From contig MFUC01000015.1 of assembly GCA_001785575.1 (NCBI GenBank), positions 1-6,789 of the forward strand: a stretch of DNA of 6,789 bases, in the 5' to 3' direction. Both the position numbers and the translations under genes were made by a program. The DNA is from Candidatus Nomurabacteria bacterium RIFCSPHIGHO2_02_FULL_38_15. Lineage in GTDB: Bacteria; Patescibacteriota; Minisyncoccia; Phycocordibacterales; UBA9973. This document shows positions 1 through 4,893 of this stretch, piece after piece (positions within the stretch are counted from its first letter, which is position 1; the number at the start of each line of letters is the position of its first letter). The notes beneath the pieces were generated by a model, which had not been told where the DNA came from, did no database searches, and saw only the letters and a list, made by a program, of their open reading frames with translations.

Positions 1-327
1 CTTTCACACAAGCAAAATAATTGGCTCGAACCGATGAAAGAATGGATAAAAGACGCTCAAAACCTAAACGGAATCGCACGGGATACTGACCTTTTTGCTA
101 AAAAGGTCAAAGCCAAAGAAATCTTTGGCTCGAACCTCCTCCTCCAAAACAAAACAGTGCGCCCCGCCGAAGGCGGGGCAACCCAAAACTCTTTGAATTC
201 TTTGGCGAAAACGGGCGAAACAGAGTGGGCGTTGCTTCGCAACGCCCACTCCTTATTTCTTTCAAAACCTTTTAGTTCTTTTGCGGTGGGCGATAAGGGA
301 TTCGAACCCCTGACCTTCGCTGTGTAA
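1..327 (+). CDS. C-terminal tail of a serine recombinase (5' end outside the window)
   Basis: The frame is open from base 1 to a TAA at 325-327, giving 108 residues. The stretch reading NNWLEPMKEWI, then DLFAKKVKAKEIFGSNLLL, then a variable tail, resembles from memory the end of large serine recombinases common in Patescibacteria, where a segment like 'KKxIFxxLGSNLxLxxK' precedes an unconserved tail. The catalytic resolvase domain would lie upstream and cannot be seen. If right, the protein mediates site-specific integration, excision or inversion of DNA. The last 12 codons or so run antisense through the 3' half of the tRNA-Val gene (GDKGFEPLTF is the usual translation of an antisense T arm). 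So the functional protein may gain its stop from the tRNA, or an integration event fused the two. Four hairpins lie inside the frame. The start at base 34 is only an internal Met. A spurious read-through frame remains possible. Confidence 0.55.
   Translation, partial: LSHKQNNWLEPMKEWIKDAQNLNGIARDTDLFAKKVKAKEIFGSNLLLQNKTVRPAEGGATQNSLNSLAKTGETEWALLRNAHSLFLSKPFSSFAVGDKGFEPLTFAV
88..108. repeat. 9-bp perfect hairpin, 3-base loop
   Basis: GACCTTTTT (88-96), loop GCT, AAAAAGGTC (100-108) form a perfect inverted repeat. It falls in the recombinase tail frame at DLFAKKV and may be a coincidence of codon choice. Confidence 0.55.
111..130. repeat. 8-bp perfect hairpin, 4-base loop
   Basis: AGCCAAAG (111-118), loop AAAT, CTTTGGCT (123-130). 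It starts three bases after the previous hairpin and lies in the same coding frame. Confidence 0.5.
161..179. repeat. GC-rich 8-bp hairpin with GAA loop
   Basis: GCCCCGCC (161-168), loop GAA, GGCGGGGC (172-179): a perfect, wholly G+C stem in AT-rich surroundings. It falls in the unconserved end of the recombinase frame (PAEGGA). It looks like a dispersed short palindromic repeat and has no T-tract that would make it a terminator. Confidence 0.65.
223..251 (+). repeat. 13-bp perfect hairpin with TTC loop, possible terminator
   Basis: Left arm 223-235 begins GAGTGGGCG, the loop is TTC (236-238), and the right arm 239-251 is its exact complement. It is followed on the plus strand by a T-rich but interrupted run (CTTATTTCTTTC). 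It could end transcription of the recombinase, or be another member of the short-loop GC-rich repeats. It is still within the open reading frame, which argues that the true protein end may be nearer here. Confidence 0.6.
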
Positions 328-359
328 AAGCGCTGCTCTACCAACTGAGCTAATCGCCC
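287..359 (-). tRNA. tRNA-Val (anticodon UAC)
   Basis: A 73-base cloverleaf reads on the minus strand: acceptor GGGCGAT/ATCGCCC, D stem GCTC/GAGC, anticodon TAC at 326-324, five-base variable loop, T arm AGGGG-TTCGAAT-CCCTT, discriminator A. The bases after the discriminator are CCG, so CCA is not encoded and must be added by the CCA-adding enzyme. The first anticodon-stem pair is G27-A43, a mismatch. The 3' half overlaps, antisense, the end of the recombinase frame. Confidence 0.95.
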
Positions 360-371
360 ATCAAGTTAAAC

Positions 372-397
372 TTTACATGTCCCCTCGGAGGGAATCG
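372..397 (-). repeat. Partial copy of the tRNA-Arg(UCU) 3' end
   Basis: Bases 372-397 match 535-560 at 25 of 26 positions (C at 386, T at 549), in the same orientation. The shared segment covers the 3' 18 bases of tRNA-Arg (acceptor strand plus part of the T stem) and 8 bases of its 3' flank (ACATGTAAA on the minus strand). The rest of the tRNA is absent here. Duplication of a tRNA 3' end plus flank is what integration at, or imprecise excision from, a tRNA attachment site can leave. Confidence 0.75.
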
Positions 398-442
398 GTC
401 ACGCATAAATTTGTTGACCCAAATTTTGCGCTACCCCGGCTC

Positions 443-480
443 GGTATTTTTGCCTTTACTTCGTAAAACAAAAATATACC
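443..480. repeat. Bulged hairpin with TTC loop
   Basis: GGTATTTTTG (443-452) pairs with CAAAAATATACC (469-480) apart from a two-base bulge. Inside, TTTAC (455-459), loop TTC, GTAAA (463-467) is a perfect stem. It is the core of the non-coding interval between the two tRNA genes. Confidence 0.55.
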
Positions 481-501
481 TGCGCCTTTCGCTTCCCTCA
501 C

Positions 502-523
502 AAAACGTAAATTTTTACGTTTT
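502..523. repeat. 10-bp inverted repeat
   Basis: AAAACGTAAA (502-511) and TTTACGTTTT (514-523) are exact complements separated by TT. On the minus strand it lies about 20 bases past the tRNA-Arg 3' end and ends in GTTTTGTG, so a weak terminator or processing signal is possible. The stem is AT-rich. Confidence 0.45.
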
Positions 524-542
524 TCTCGTTGACATTTACATG

Positions 543-614
543 TCCCCTTGGAGGGAATCGAACCCCCATTAACGGCTTAGAAGTCCGCAGTTCTATCCAT
601 TGAACTACAAGGGG
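543..614 (-). tRNA. tRNA-Arg (anticodon UCU)
   Basis: A 72-base cloverleaf: acceptor CCCCTTG/CAAGGGG, D stem GTTC/GAAC with loop AATGGATA, anticodon TCT at 581-579, T arm GGGGG-TTCGATT-CCCTC, discriminator A. It decodes AGA (and AGG by wobble). CCA is not encoded. The last anticodon-stem pair is A31-G39, a mismatch. It lies 22 bases beyond the stop of the last pilus-operon gene in the same direction, so it may be processed from that transcript. Its 3' end is duplicated at 372-397. Confidence 0.93.
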
Positions 615-636
615 ATGGGTACTATCGAGTTTATCA

Positions 637-972
637 TTAATTTGTACCTGGGTCAATAATGGTTTTTTTATAAACTGCCTCAACAAGACCGGCGCGGTTG
701 GCAAAAAACGTATTGACCTTTTCAATTTTTGAAGCATTAATTTTAGGCGTAATAGCCAAACTTGGGTCAATAAATCCTTCGCGATTTTTGGTTAAAAAAT
801 TATAAGAGAATATTGTAAATAGTGTAAAAAATATAATTAAAAACAAATACACAACCAACAGTATCTTCCACAATAGCATGGGCCTGAAGCCGGTTTCAGC
901 AAAAGGCTTGCTGGGCAATTTTGGTGCGGAGTGGAACATGGTTTTAATTTTTTTAAAAAAGTCTGAGTTCAT
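637..972 (-). CDS. Small single-pass membrane protein at the end of the pil block
   Basis: I do not recognise this 111-residue protein. It has a basic, Pro-rich N-terminal segment (1-32), one strong hydrophobic helix (about 33-57), then a polar 50-residue tail. By the positive-inside rule the short N-terminus is cytoplasmic and the tail extracytoplasmic. It starts 28 bases after the pilO stop. The ATG follows AGAAAG by 6 bases, a weak ribosome-binding site, and TATAAT stands at 994-989. Its position after pilM, pilN and pilO is where pilP is found in Proteobacteria, but no PilP lipobox or sequence likeness is visible. A role in the pilus assembly platform is inference from position only. Confidence 0.75.
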   Translation of the reverse strand: MNSDFFKKIKTMFHSAPKLPSKPFAETGFRPMLLWKILLVVYLFLIIFFTLFTIFSYNFLTKNREGFIDPSLAITPKINASKIEKVNTFFANRAGLVEAVYKKTIIDPGTN

Positions 973-1000
973 ATTATCTTTCTATTTTATTATACCCTAT

Positions 1001-1561
1001 TTACTTAATATAGCTTTTAATTACTAAATTAAGCCCCATTGACCAAACAGGCTTTTGAACTGTAGATTTTTTAGTCATATCTATTTGCTCATTAGGATTT
1101 TGGCTAGTTACCAAAGACAAATTATTAATTGTTGATAGATAGGGTAAATTTTCAAGTTCGACCAATGTGCGATAAATTGCCACATAATCACCCACGGCTG
1201 AAATGTTTAGGCTGAGGCCCGTGCCAGTCTCGGCACTTGCGACTTCATCAACCGAAGCAATGCGAATTGTGGCTCCAGTTTTTTGACCGATTAACTCAAT
1301 CCCAGTTAAAAAAAGTGGTATCTCGGAGCTTTTTAAAAAGTGTTGACTGATCGTGTCGCCGATTTTGGCCACAGCCTGAGATTGTTTTTTTGTATCAAAT
1401 GATTGCTCCATTTTGGCAATTTGATTGTTGATCATGACACGTTCATCGGCGATACCTTGATTCTTTCTGTTCAAAAACTTAAAACCAATAGCATATCCAA
1501 GAGTAAGCAGTAATGTGATGCTTGAAAAAATTATGAGCTTGATTGTGGGTTTATTTTTCAT
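1001..1561 (-). CDS. pilO: PilO-like type IV pilus assembly protein
   Basis: 186 residues with the PilO plan: short basic cytoplasmic N-terminus, one membrane helix (about 8-27), a polar helical segment (about 30-75) suited to coiled-coil pairing, then an alpha/beta domain ending in hydrophobic strands (about 80-186). PilO pairs with PilN through these parts and links cytoplasmic PilM to the extracytoplasmic side of the pilus machine. Sequence likeness across PilO proteins is low, so the name rests mostly on architecture and on pilM and pilN directly upstream. It starts 24 bases after the pilN stop with no clear ribosome-binding site. Length is near the usual 190-210. Confidence 0.82.
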   Translation of the reverse strand: MKNKPTIKLIIFSSITLLLTLGYAIGFKFLNRKNQGIADERVMINNQIAKMEQSFDTKKQSQAVAKIGDTISQHFLKSSEIPLFLTGIELIGQKTGATIRIASVDEVASAETGTGLSLNISAVGDYVAIYRTLVELENLPYLSTINNLSLVTSQNPNEQIDMTKKSTVQKPVWSMGLNLVIKSYIK

Positions 1562-1585
1562 GTTAAATTTTTAGCTTAATTAGGT

Positions 1586-2134
1586 TTAGTTAGATTTTAG
1601 CCGAATATTAAAATCAATATTATCGACCTTTACAAAACTTGCTATTGGCAAAACAATACTGGAAAAACTCCCACTTGATTCAAGCCGTTGTTTAAAATCA
1701 AGCAAGGCTACCCGGTTACGAGCTGTGCCTAAAATCTCAATATTTGTCGCCTTTGGATCAGCCTTGTTGGGAACCGAGTACTTAAATGACCGAATACGAA
1801 TTTGTGGCCCCCGCAAATCCAGTAAGCTATTCAGAGTTGCCTCAATATAGCCATTTTCCGGTAAACTATCAGGGAAGGTTTTGAGGTTTTCGTTTGAGGC
1901 GTTAATGGCATCGTAAGTATTTTTAACTTGAGTAAAGGTATCATTCTGACTAAAAGTTTTAGCGAGATTACTTGTTTCAATTTGCTGTTGATTTAAATGA
2001 AAATAAATTGGCACCAAAAAAATATTTAAACCAATCAAAGTTAAGATAAGACTAAAAAATAACCCGTCAAAAAAACGTGACAGTAAAGTGTTTTTAATTT
2101 GAGTCTTTTTTTGTGGTGAAAGTAAGTTAATCAT
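1586..2134 (-). CDS. pilN: PilN-like type IV pilus assembly protein
   Basis: I start this protein at the ATG at 2134-2132, giving 182 residues that begin MINLLSPQ. The N-terminal INLLP-type motif is the segment through which PilN binds the groove of PilM in characterised systems, so it should be near the N-terminus. A GTG five codons earlier (2149) is in frame but would bury TATAAT (2146-2141) inside the gene. One membrane helix (about 24-45) is followed by a coiled-coil-like stretch and an extracytoplasmic alpha/beta domain ending FNIRL. The gene lies between pilM (30 bases upstream) and pilO. The TATAAT ends 6 bases before the ATG, so an internal leaderless transcript is possible. Confidence 0.88.
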   Translation of the reverse strand: MINLLSPQKKTQIKNTLLSRFFDGLFFSLILTLIGLNIFLVPIYFHLNQQQIETSNLAKTFSQNDTFTQVKNTYDAINASNENLKTFPDSLPENGYIEATLNSLLDLRGPQIRIRSFKYSVPNKADPKATNIEILGTARNRVALLDFKQRLESSGSFSSIVLPIASFVKVDNIDFNIRLKSN

Positions 2135-2140
2135 ATGGTT

Positions 2141-2146
2141 ATTATA
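2141..2146 (-). promoter_or_regulatory. TATAAT box 6 bases before pilN
   Basis: Exact -10 consensus ending 6 bases before the pilN ATG, so transcription would begin at or next to the start codon. I see no good -35 hexamer at the usual distance. In AT-rich DNA this could be chance. Confidence 0.35.
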
Positions 2147-2164
2147 CACTCTATTGTGCTTGTA

Positions 2165-3223
2165 TTATAAATGACCTAGAGCCAAACCAATGGCTGTGGC
2201 ATAGGCGACCGACTCCTCGCGGTTTATGGGTGGAATATATTTTGAAAAATCAGTAACATTTGACCAAACATTGGCCAGTTCAACTGGCATTTGCATTGAA
2301 GCTGATAGATAGTCAGTCAAACCTGGCAAATTAGAAGTCCCTCCGCATAAAATTATTTTGCTGACTGAGTGGTGCTCAATACCACCCTCTTCCTTGTGAG
2401 TATTCCAATAAATAAAGTGTTTGTAAATTTCGTCGCGCAAAGCGCTAACGCTGGGTAAAATAATATCATACACATTACTGGTGTTTGAAAGAATACCAAA
2501 CTGCCGTTTCATCTTTTCGGCCTCTTCGTATGTAATTTTTAAAGCGTCTTTAATTTTATTTGTTTGATCAATGCCCCCTAACGGCACAGTTGTTGTGTAA
2601 ACAATTACACCATCTTGCACAAACGACATGCCGGTACGTGAACTGCCGTAATCAACAACCATGTATGTGATTTTATCTTTTTTAGGAATAATCGCCCGCA
2701 CCAAAGCTTGCGATTCAAGCTCTAGACAGGTAGGCACGATACCAACTTCATCAAAAATCCCAAAGTATTGGTCAACAATTTTTATAGGTATAGCGGCAAC
2801 TTGTAATAAATAAGTTTTAGCATTTTGACTAATAATATTATAATCCATATATGACTCAGCCGCTGAGATTAAAATGTGATCTTCGAGTTGCAGTTCAACA
2901 GATGTACGAATTTCAGAGGGTTCCATTTTAGGAATTTCCAAATTAAACAAATAAACTTGCTCCTCTGACAGTGAGACTCTGGCAAACTCAATGCCATACT
3001 GCTTTTTAATTTTAATTAAATAATTTTTTAATAATTCTGGCTGTATGATTTTACCTTGTGATAAAATACCCTCCTCAATTAGCTCTTGACCATAGGTGAA
3101 AACTTCAAGTCCATTGCGGGTATTTTTAAGACCTAAAATGCGAATTGAACGATCAGAAATATCAAGGCCCACTGCCGAGAGTGTTAAATATTTTGGTATC
3201 GGAAAAATACTTGCGAAATTCAT
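2165..3223 (-). CDS. pilM: PilM, actin-like ATPase of type IV pilus assembly
   Basis: 352 residues, the usual PilM length. PilM is a cytoplasmic FtsA/actin-fold protein that binds ATP and the N-terminus of PilN and joins the pilus motor to the membrane alignment complex. The family signatures are visible: phosphate-1 strand VGLDISDRSIRIL (18-30), a 1C-type domain with EEGILSQGKI (50-59), the ELESQALVRAI segment (168-178), phosphate-2 strand VVDYGSSRTG (189-198, Asp191), and the adenosine motif LCGGTSNLPGL (292-302). The ATG at 3223-3221 follows an extended -10 element by 7 bases and has no Shine-Dalgarno sequence. It is the first gene of the pil block here; the pilB, pilT and pilC motors and platform are not in the window. 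Confidence 0.95.
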   Translation of the reverse strand: MNFASIFPIPKYLTLSAVGLDISDRSIRILGLKNTRNGLEVFTYGQELIEEGILSQGKIIQPELLKNYLIKIKKQYGIEFARVSLSEEQVYLFNLEIPKMEPSEIRTSVELQLEDHILISAAESYMDYNIISQNAKTYLLQVAAIPIKIVDQYFGIFDEVGIVPTCLELESQALVRAIIPKKDKITYMVVDYGSSRTGMSFVQDGVIVYTTTVPLGGIDQTNKIKDALKITYEEAEKMKRQFGILSNTSNVYDIILPSVSALRDEIYKHFIYWNTHKEEGGIEHHSVSKIILCGGTSNLPGLTDYLSASMQMPVELANVWSNVTDFSKYIPPINREESVAYATAIGLALGHL

Positions 3224-3230
3224 TAGTTAA

Positions 3231-3239
3231 ATTATAGCA
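3231..3239 (-). promoter_or_regulatory. Extended -10 promoter of pilM
   Basis: On the minus strand TGC-TATAAT (3239-3231) is an exact extended -10 element. It ends 7 bases before the pilM ATG, placing the expected transcription start at the ATG itself. No strong -35 is seen, which extended -10 promoters can do without. The 79-base gap to the upstream gene is T-rich on this strand. Confidence 0.6.
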
Positions 3240-3302
3240 AATGCAGTGAAATTAGAAATAGCCAAAAGATTAAAAAGAATTAAAACAAGAATTTAAAAGA
3301 GT

Positions 3303-3680
3303 CTAGTGCATTGGTGTGCCAGGCACGACCGGTTTTTCAGGACGTAATAAAACTACTTCGCCTTCTGCCCCACCTGCATACAACATGCCGTTTGATTCTA
3401 AATTCATCATTGTGCGTGGTGCCAAATTTGTGACAAAGGTTGTTTGCGTGTTTACTAATATTTGCGGGTCAGGAAAATATTTTTTAATCCCTGAAAGTAT
3501 CTGGCGAGGCTTAGCCTCGCCCAGGTCAACACTAAGTTTAAGTAATTTATCAGAGCCCTCGATTTCAGTAACGCTTAATATCGTGCCAATAGCTACCTTG
3601 ATTTTAGCCAAGTCATCAATTGTGGCGTAGGCAATATTTACTTGGTCTACTACTTCATTTTTTATTTCGTCTTCGTTCAT
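3303..3680 (-). CDS. Stand-alone tRNA-binding protein (MetRS C-terminal / Trbp111 type)
   Basis: 125 residues, an EMAP-II-like OB fold. The family pattern is clear: KVAIGTILSVTEIEGSDKLL (28-47), LSVDLGEAKPRQILSGI (49-65), VTNLAPRTMMNLESNGMLYA (83-102), then the short C-terminal strands. In many bacteria this domain is fused to the end of methionyl-tRNA synthetase and holds tRNA as a dimer; free versions (Trbp111, CsaA) also exist. A free copy implies a MetRS without this appendix elsewhere in the genome, which is inference. The ATG follows the antitoxin stop by 7 bases, all T, with no ribosome-binding site, so it is probably co-transcribed. It ends in TAG. Confidence 0.9.
   Translation of the reverse strand: MNEDEIKNEVVDQVNIAYATIDDLAKIKVAIGTILSVTEIEGSDKLLKLSVDLGEAKPRQILSGIKKYFPDPQILVNTQTTFVTNLAPRTMMNLESNGMLYAGGAEGEVVLLRPEKPVVPGTPMH
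3501..3524. repeat. GC-rich hairpin with TTA loop inside the tRNA-binding gene
   Basis: GGCGAGGC (3503-3510), loop TTA, GCCTCGCC (3514-3521), extended by CT/AG with one bulged C. It encodes the conserved GEAKPRQ segment, so it is not an insertion; codon choice makes the palindrome. Confidence 0.5.
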
Positions 3681-3687
3681 AAAAAAA

Positions 3688-3957
3688 TTAAATTTTAATT
3701 TCTAACTTACTATCCAATGCCTTAGAAACCTTTTTCAAAAAAGAAATTGTTGGATTGTAGTAACCTGATTCAAACCTTGCAATAGATGGTTGTTTGGTGC
3801 CCATTTTTAAGGCTAGGTCTTTTTGCGACATCCCCTTCTTGATTCTTTTTTTTATAATTTGATCAATAATAGAAAATTCCAAGGCCATTTCATCGTAAGC
3901 CTTTTTAACAGCCTTGTTCTTTAAGGCTATTTTTTTAATTGTATTTAGGTTGGTCAT
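3688..3957 (-). CDS. XRE-family antitoxin, HigA type
   Basis: 89 residues. The N-terminal third (KKAYDEMALEF, 18-28) is the segment common in HigA antitoxins. Residues 34-86 form a Cro/C1-type helix-turn-helix: KKGMSQKDLALKMGTKQPSIARFESG, with recognition helix at TKQPSIARFE. It should neutralise the toxin encoded just upstream and repress their transcription. The toxin-first order is that of higBA. The ATG lies 28 bases past the toxin stop and has no ribosome-binding site. The gap carries a dyad that may be an operator. Confidence 0.88.
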   Translation of the reverse strand: MTNLNTIKKIALKNKAVKKAYDEMALEFSIIDQIIKKRIKKGMSQKDLALKMGTKQPSIARFESGYYNPTISFLKKVSKALDSKLEIKI

Positions 3958-3973
3958 ATTTATATATTAGCAT

Positions 3974-3989
3974 ATAACATATACGTTAT
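3974..3989. promoter_or_regulatory. Dyad between toxin and antitoxin genes, possible operator
   Basis: ATAAC (3974-3978) and GTTAT (3985-3989) are exact complements around ATATAC, inside a longer imperfect repeat from GCATAT to ATGC. It overlaps the toxin stop codon. HigA-type proteins bind such dyads, but usually upstream of the toxin, so it may control a second, antitoxin-only transcript. TGCTAATAT downstream on the minus strand could serve as its -10. Confidence 0.35.
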
Positions 3990-4294
3990 GCAAGCATTTT
4001 AAACCTTTTCAATGCAAGGCCAATTTCCTTGACTGGTATTTTATTGGTTTTCTTTATAAAAGCATTCAGTAAGTAAACAGCGCCCTTGTGGAAACAGTAA
4101 ATTATCCGAACATGTTTTTTGCCCAGGATTCGAAGTTCAAATAATTTATCGTGCAAACTTTTGCTATACGGCATACCCAAATCGTGCCCATGTTTTTCTA
4201 AAAGCTCTAAATGGCGCAAAGTCTTGGCCTGTGTTTCAACATCCAAACTTAAAATAAATTTGTCTATTTCTTTTGTAATAGTTTCGATTTGCAT
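3986..4294 (-). CDS. HigB/RelE-family toxin (Gp49-like, DUF891)
   Basis: 102 residues, the normal size for this family. An N-terminal helical part (1-45) is followed by the RelE-fold strands: LHDKLFELRILGKKHVRIIY (47-66), FHKGAVYLLNAFIKKTNKIP (68-87), then a C-terminal helix with KRFKM. Members cut mRNA on or near the ribosome. The ELR...RIIY...LLNAF.KK pattern is diagnostic. The ATG follows the ruvX stop by one base (TAA-A-ATG), so translation is probably coupled to ruvX, unlike a free-standing toxin-antitoxin locus. The antitoxin gene follows in the same direction. The residues usually important (Arg, Lys, the hydrophobic core) appear intact, so I take it as functional. Confidence 0.88.
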   Translation of the reverse strand: MQIETITKEIDKFILSLDVETQAKTLRHLELLEKHGHDLGMPYSKSLHDKLFELRILGKKHVRIIYCFHKGAVYLLNAFIKKTNKIPVKEIGLALKRFKMLA

Positions 4295-4295
4295 T

Positions 4296-4718
4296 TTATT
4301 TATTTTTGTTAATTTTATCTAGATATCTTTGTAAAATTACAGCGGCGGCTTTGGCGTCAAGATTCGTAACCTTTTTTAATTTTACCTTTTTTGCGTTAAG
4401 TTGATTTTTACCCAAATGTCCATGAGCCACAACTGAACTTAATGATTCATTTTGTAGCTCAATTTCTATATCAAAACTATTTTCTATTTCTAAAATAACA
4501 TTATCTATTTTTGCCTGCAAAACATTAGCATCACCATCTGTATTAACCGACCGACCAAAAACAATTTTTTTAATATTGTTTTGTTTTATAATTTGAGGTA
4601 GTACACTTAAAAACCTACCAGTCAGTACTGTTTCAAAAGGCGTGGCAATAATGCCCATTTCGTCTGAAACCGCTAACCCTACCCTTTTGGTGCCATAATC
4701 TATGCCTAGGTATTTCAT
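4296..4718 (-). CDS. ruvX: RuvX/YqgF family nuclease
   Basis: 140 residues with an RNase H-like fold. The first acidic motif YLGIDYGTKRVGLAVSD (3-19, Asp7) and the last LDAKAAAVILQRYLD (120-134, Asp121) are intact. The middle motif is usually DERLSS/T; here it is NESLSS (90-95), keeping only Glu91. The GLPLNMDG loop reads GRSVNTDG (55-62). As I recall, other Patescibacteria also have an xExLSS form, so the acidic triad may still work. YqgF proteins have been linked to Holliday-junction resolution and to 16S rRNA 5' end processing. It leads a minus-strand run with the toxin, antitoxin and tRNA-binding genes. The ATG has no ribosome-binding site. Confidence 0.9.
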   Translation of the reverse strand: MKYLGIDYGTKRVGLAVSDEMGIIATPFETVLTGRFLSVLPQIIKQNNIKKIVFGRSVNTDGDANVLQAKIDNVILEIENSFDIEIELQNESLSSVVAHGHLGKNQLNAKKVKLKKVTNLDAKAAAVILQRYLDKINKNK

Positions 4719-4731
4719 ACTTATAGCCTAA

Positions 4732-4779
4732 CATATTATCACACTTTTATTGCATTAAAGGTGTTTTTTTGATAATATG
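4732..4779. promoter_or_regulatory. Divergent promoter region of ruvX and tRNA-Ser, with inverted repeat
   Basis: CATATTATCA (4732-4741) and TGATAATATG (4770-4779) are exact complements, so each strand carries TGATAAT-type -10 sequence pointing outward: 4740-4735 toward ruvX and 4771-4776 toward tRNA-Ser, the latter about 11 bases before the mature tRNA 5' end. Between them ACACTTTTAT and its near-complement (4755-4764) make a second, imperfect dyad. A TTGCAT at 4750-4755 is a poor -35 for the tRNA. Confidence 0.45.
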
Positions 4780-4787
4780 CCCATTAT

Positions 4788-4872
4788 GGAAGCGTCGCAT
4801 AGAGGCTTAGTGCATCTGTCTTGAAAACAGAAGTGTCGAAAGGCACCGTGAGTTCGAATCTCACCGCTTCCG
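4788..4872 (+). tRNA. tRNA-Ser (anticodon UGA)
   Basis: 85 bases with the long variable arm of class II tRNA. Acceptor GGAAGCG/CGCTTCC, anticodon stem TCTGT/ACAGA with TGA at 4822-4824, T arm GTGAG-TTCGAAT-CTCAC, discriminator G as expected for serine. The next bases are CCT, so CCA is not encoded. Confidence 0.96.
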
Positions 4873-4877
4873 CCTTC

Positions 4878-4893
4878 GCCCGTCATGGCGGGC
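4878..4893 (+). repeat. Short GC-rich hairpin after tRNA-Ser
   Basis: GCCCGT (4878-4883) pairs with GCGGGC (4888-4893), with one T-G pair, around CATG. It starts 6 bases beyond the tRNA and could guide 3' processing. No T-run follows, so it is not a classic terminator. Confidence 0.35.

Larger units (their letters stand above)
398..534. other. Non-coding interval with nested inverted repeats
   Basis: No convincing gene is present here. GAGGGAA (388-394, inside the tRNA copy) can pair with TTCCCTC (493-499). GCGC (428-431) can pair with GCGC (482-485). Inside these is the hairpin at 443-480, and just outside is the palindrome at 502-523. The whole could fold as one long stem with bulges in either strand. 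The two tRNA-Arg tail copies bound it. Confidence 0.5.

Noticed and set aside
21..136. 12-base direct repeat TTGGCTCGAACC at 21-32 and 125-136, resembling a tRNA T arm
   Set aside because: The copies are in different codon phases of one frame and no cloverleaf can be built around either; likely chance.
57..344. Minus-strand open frames of 95 and 61 codons opposite the recombinase tail
   Set aside because: They overlap tRNA-Val and the hairpins, show no family likeness, and end RGSNPLSPT-style, which is a frame reading through the tRNA T arm.
498..770. Minus-strand 90-codon frame
   Set aside because: It spans the whole tRNA-Arg gene and overlaps the pil-block membrane protein in another frame; it is a shadow.
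2274..2288. 15-base palindrome GCCAGTT-C-AACTGGC
   Set aside because: It is inside conserved pilM coding sequence (MPVELAN) with no regulatory context.
3316..3630. Plus-strand 104-codon frame
   Set aside because: It is antisense to the well-supported tRNA-binding OB-fold gene and has no recognisable domain.
4119..4322. Plus-strand 67-codon frame
   Set aside because: It lies antisense to the toxin gene; its hydrophobic end comes from AT-rich DNA at the ruvX/toxin junction.
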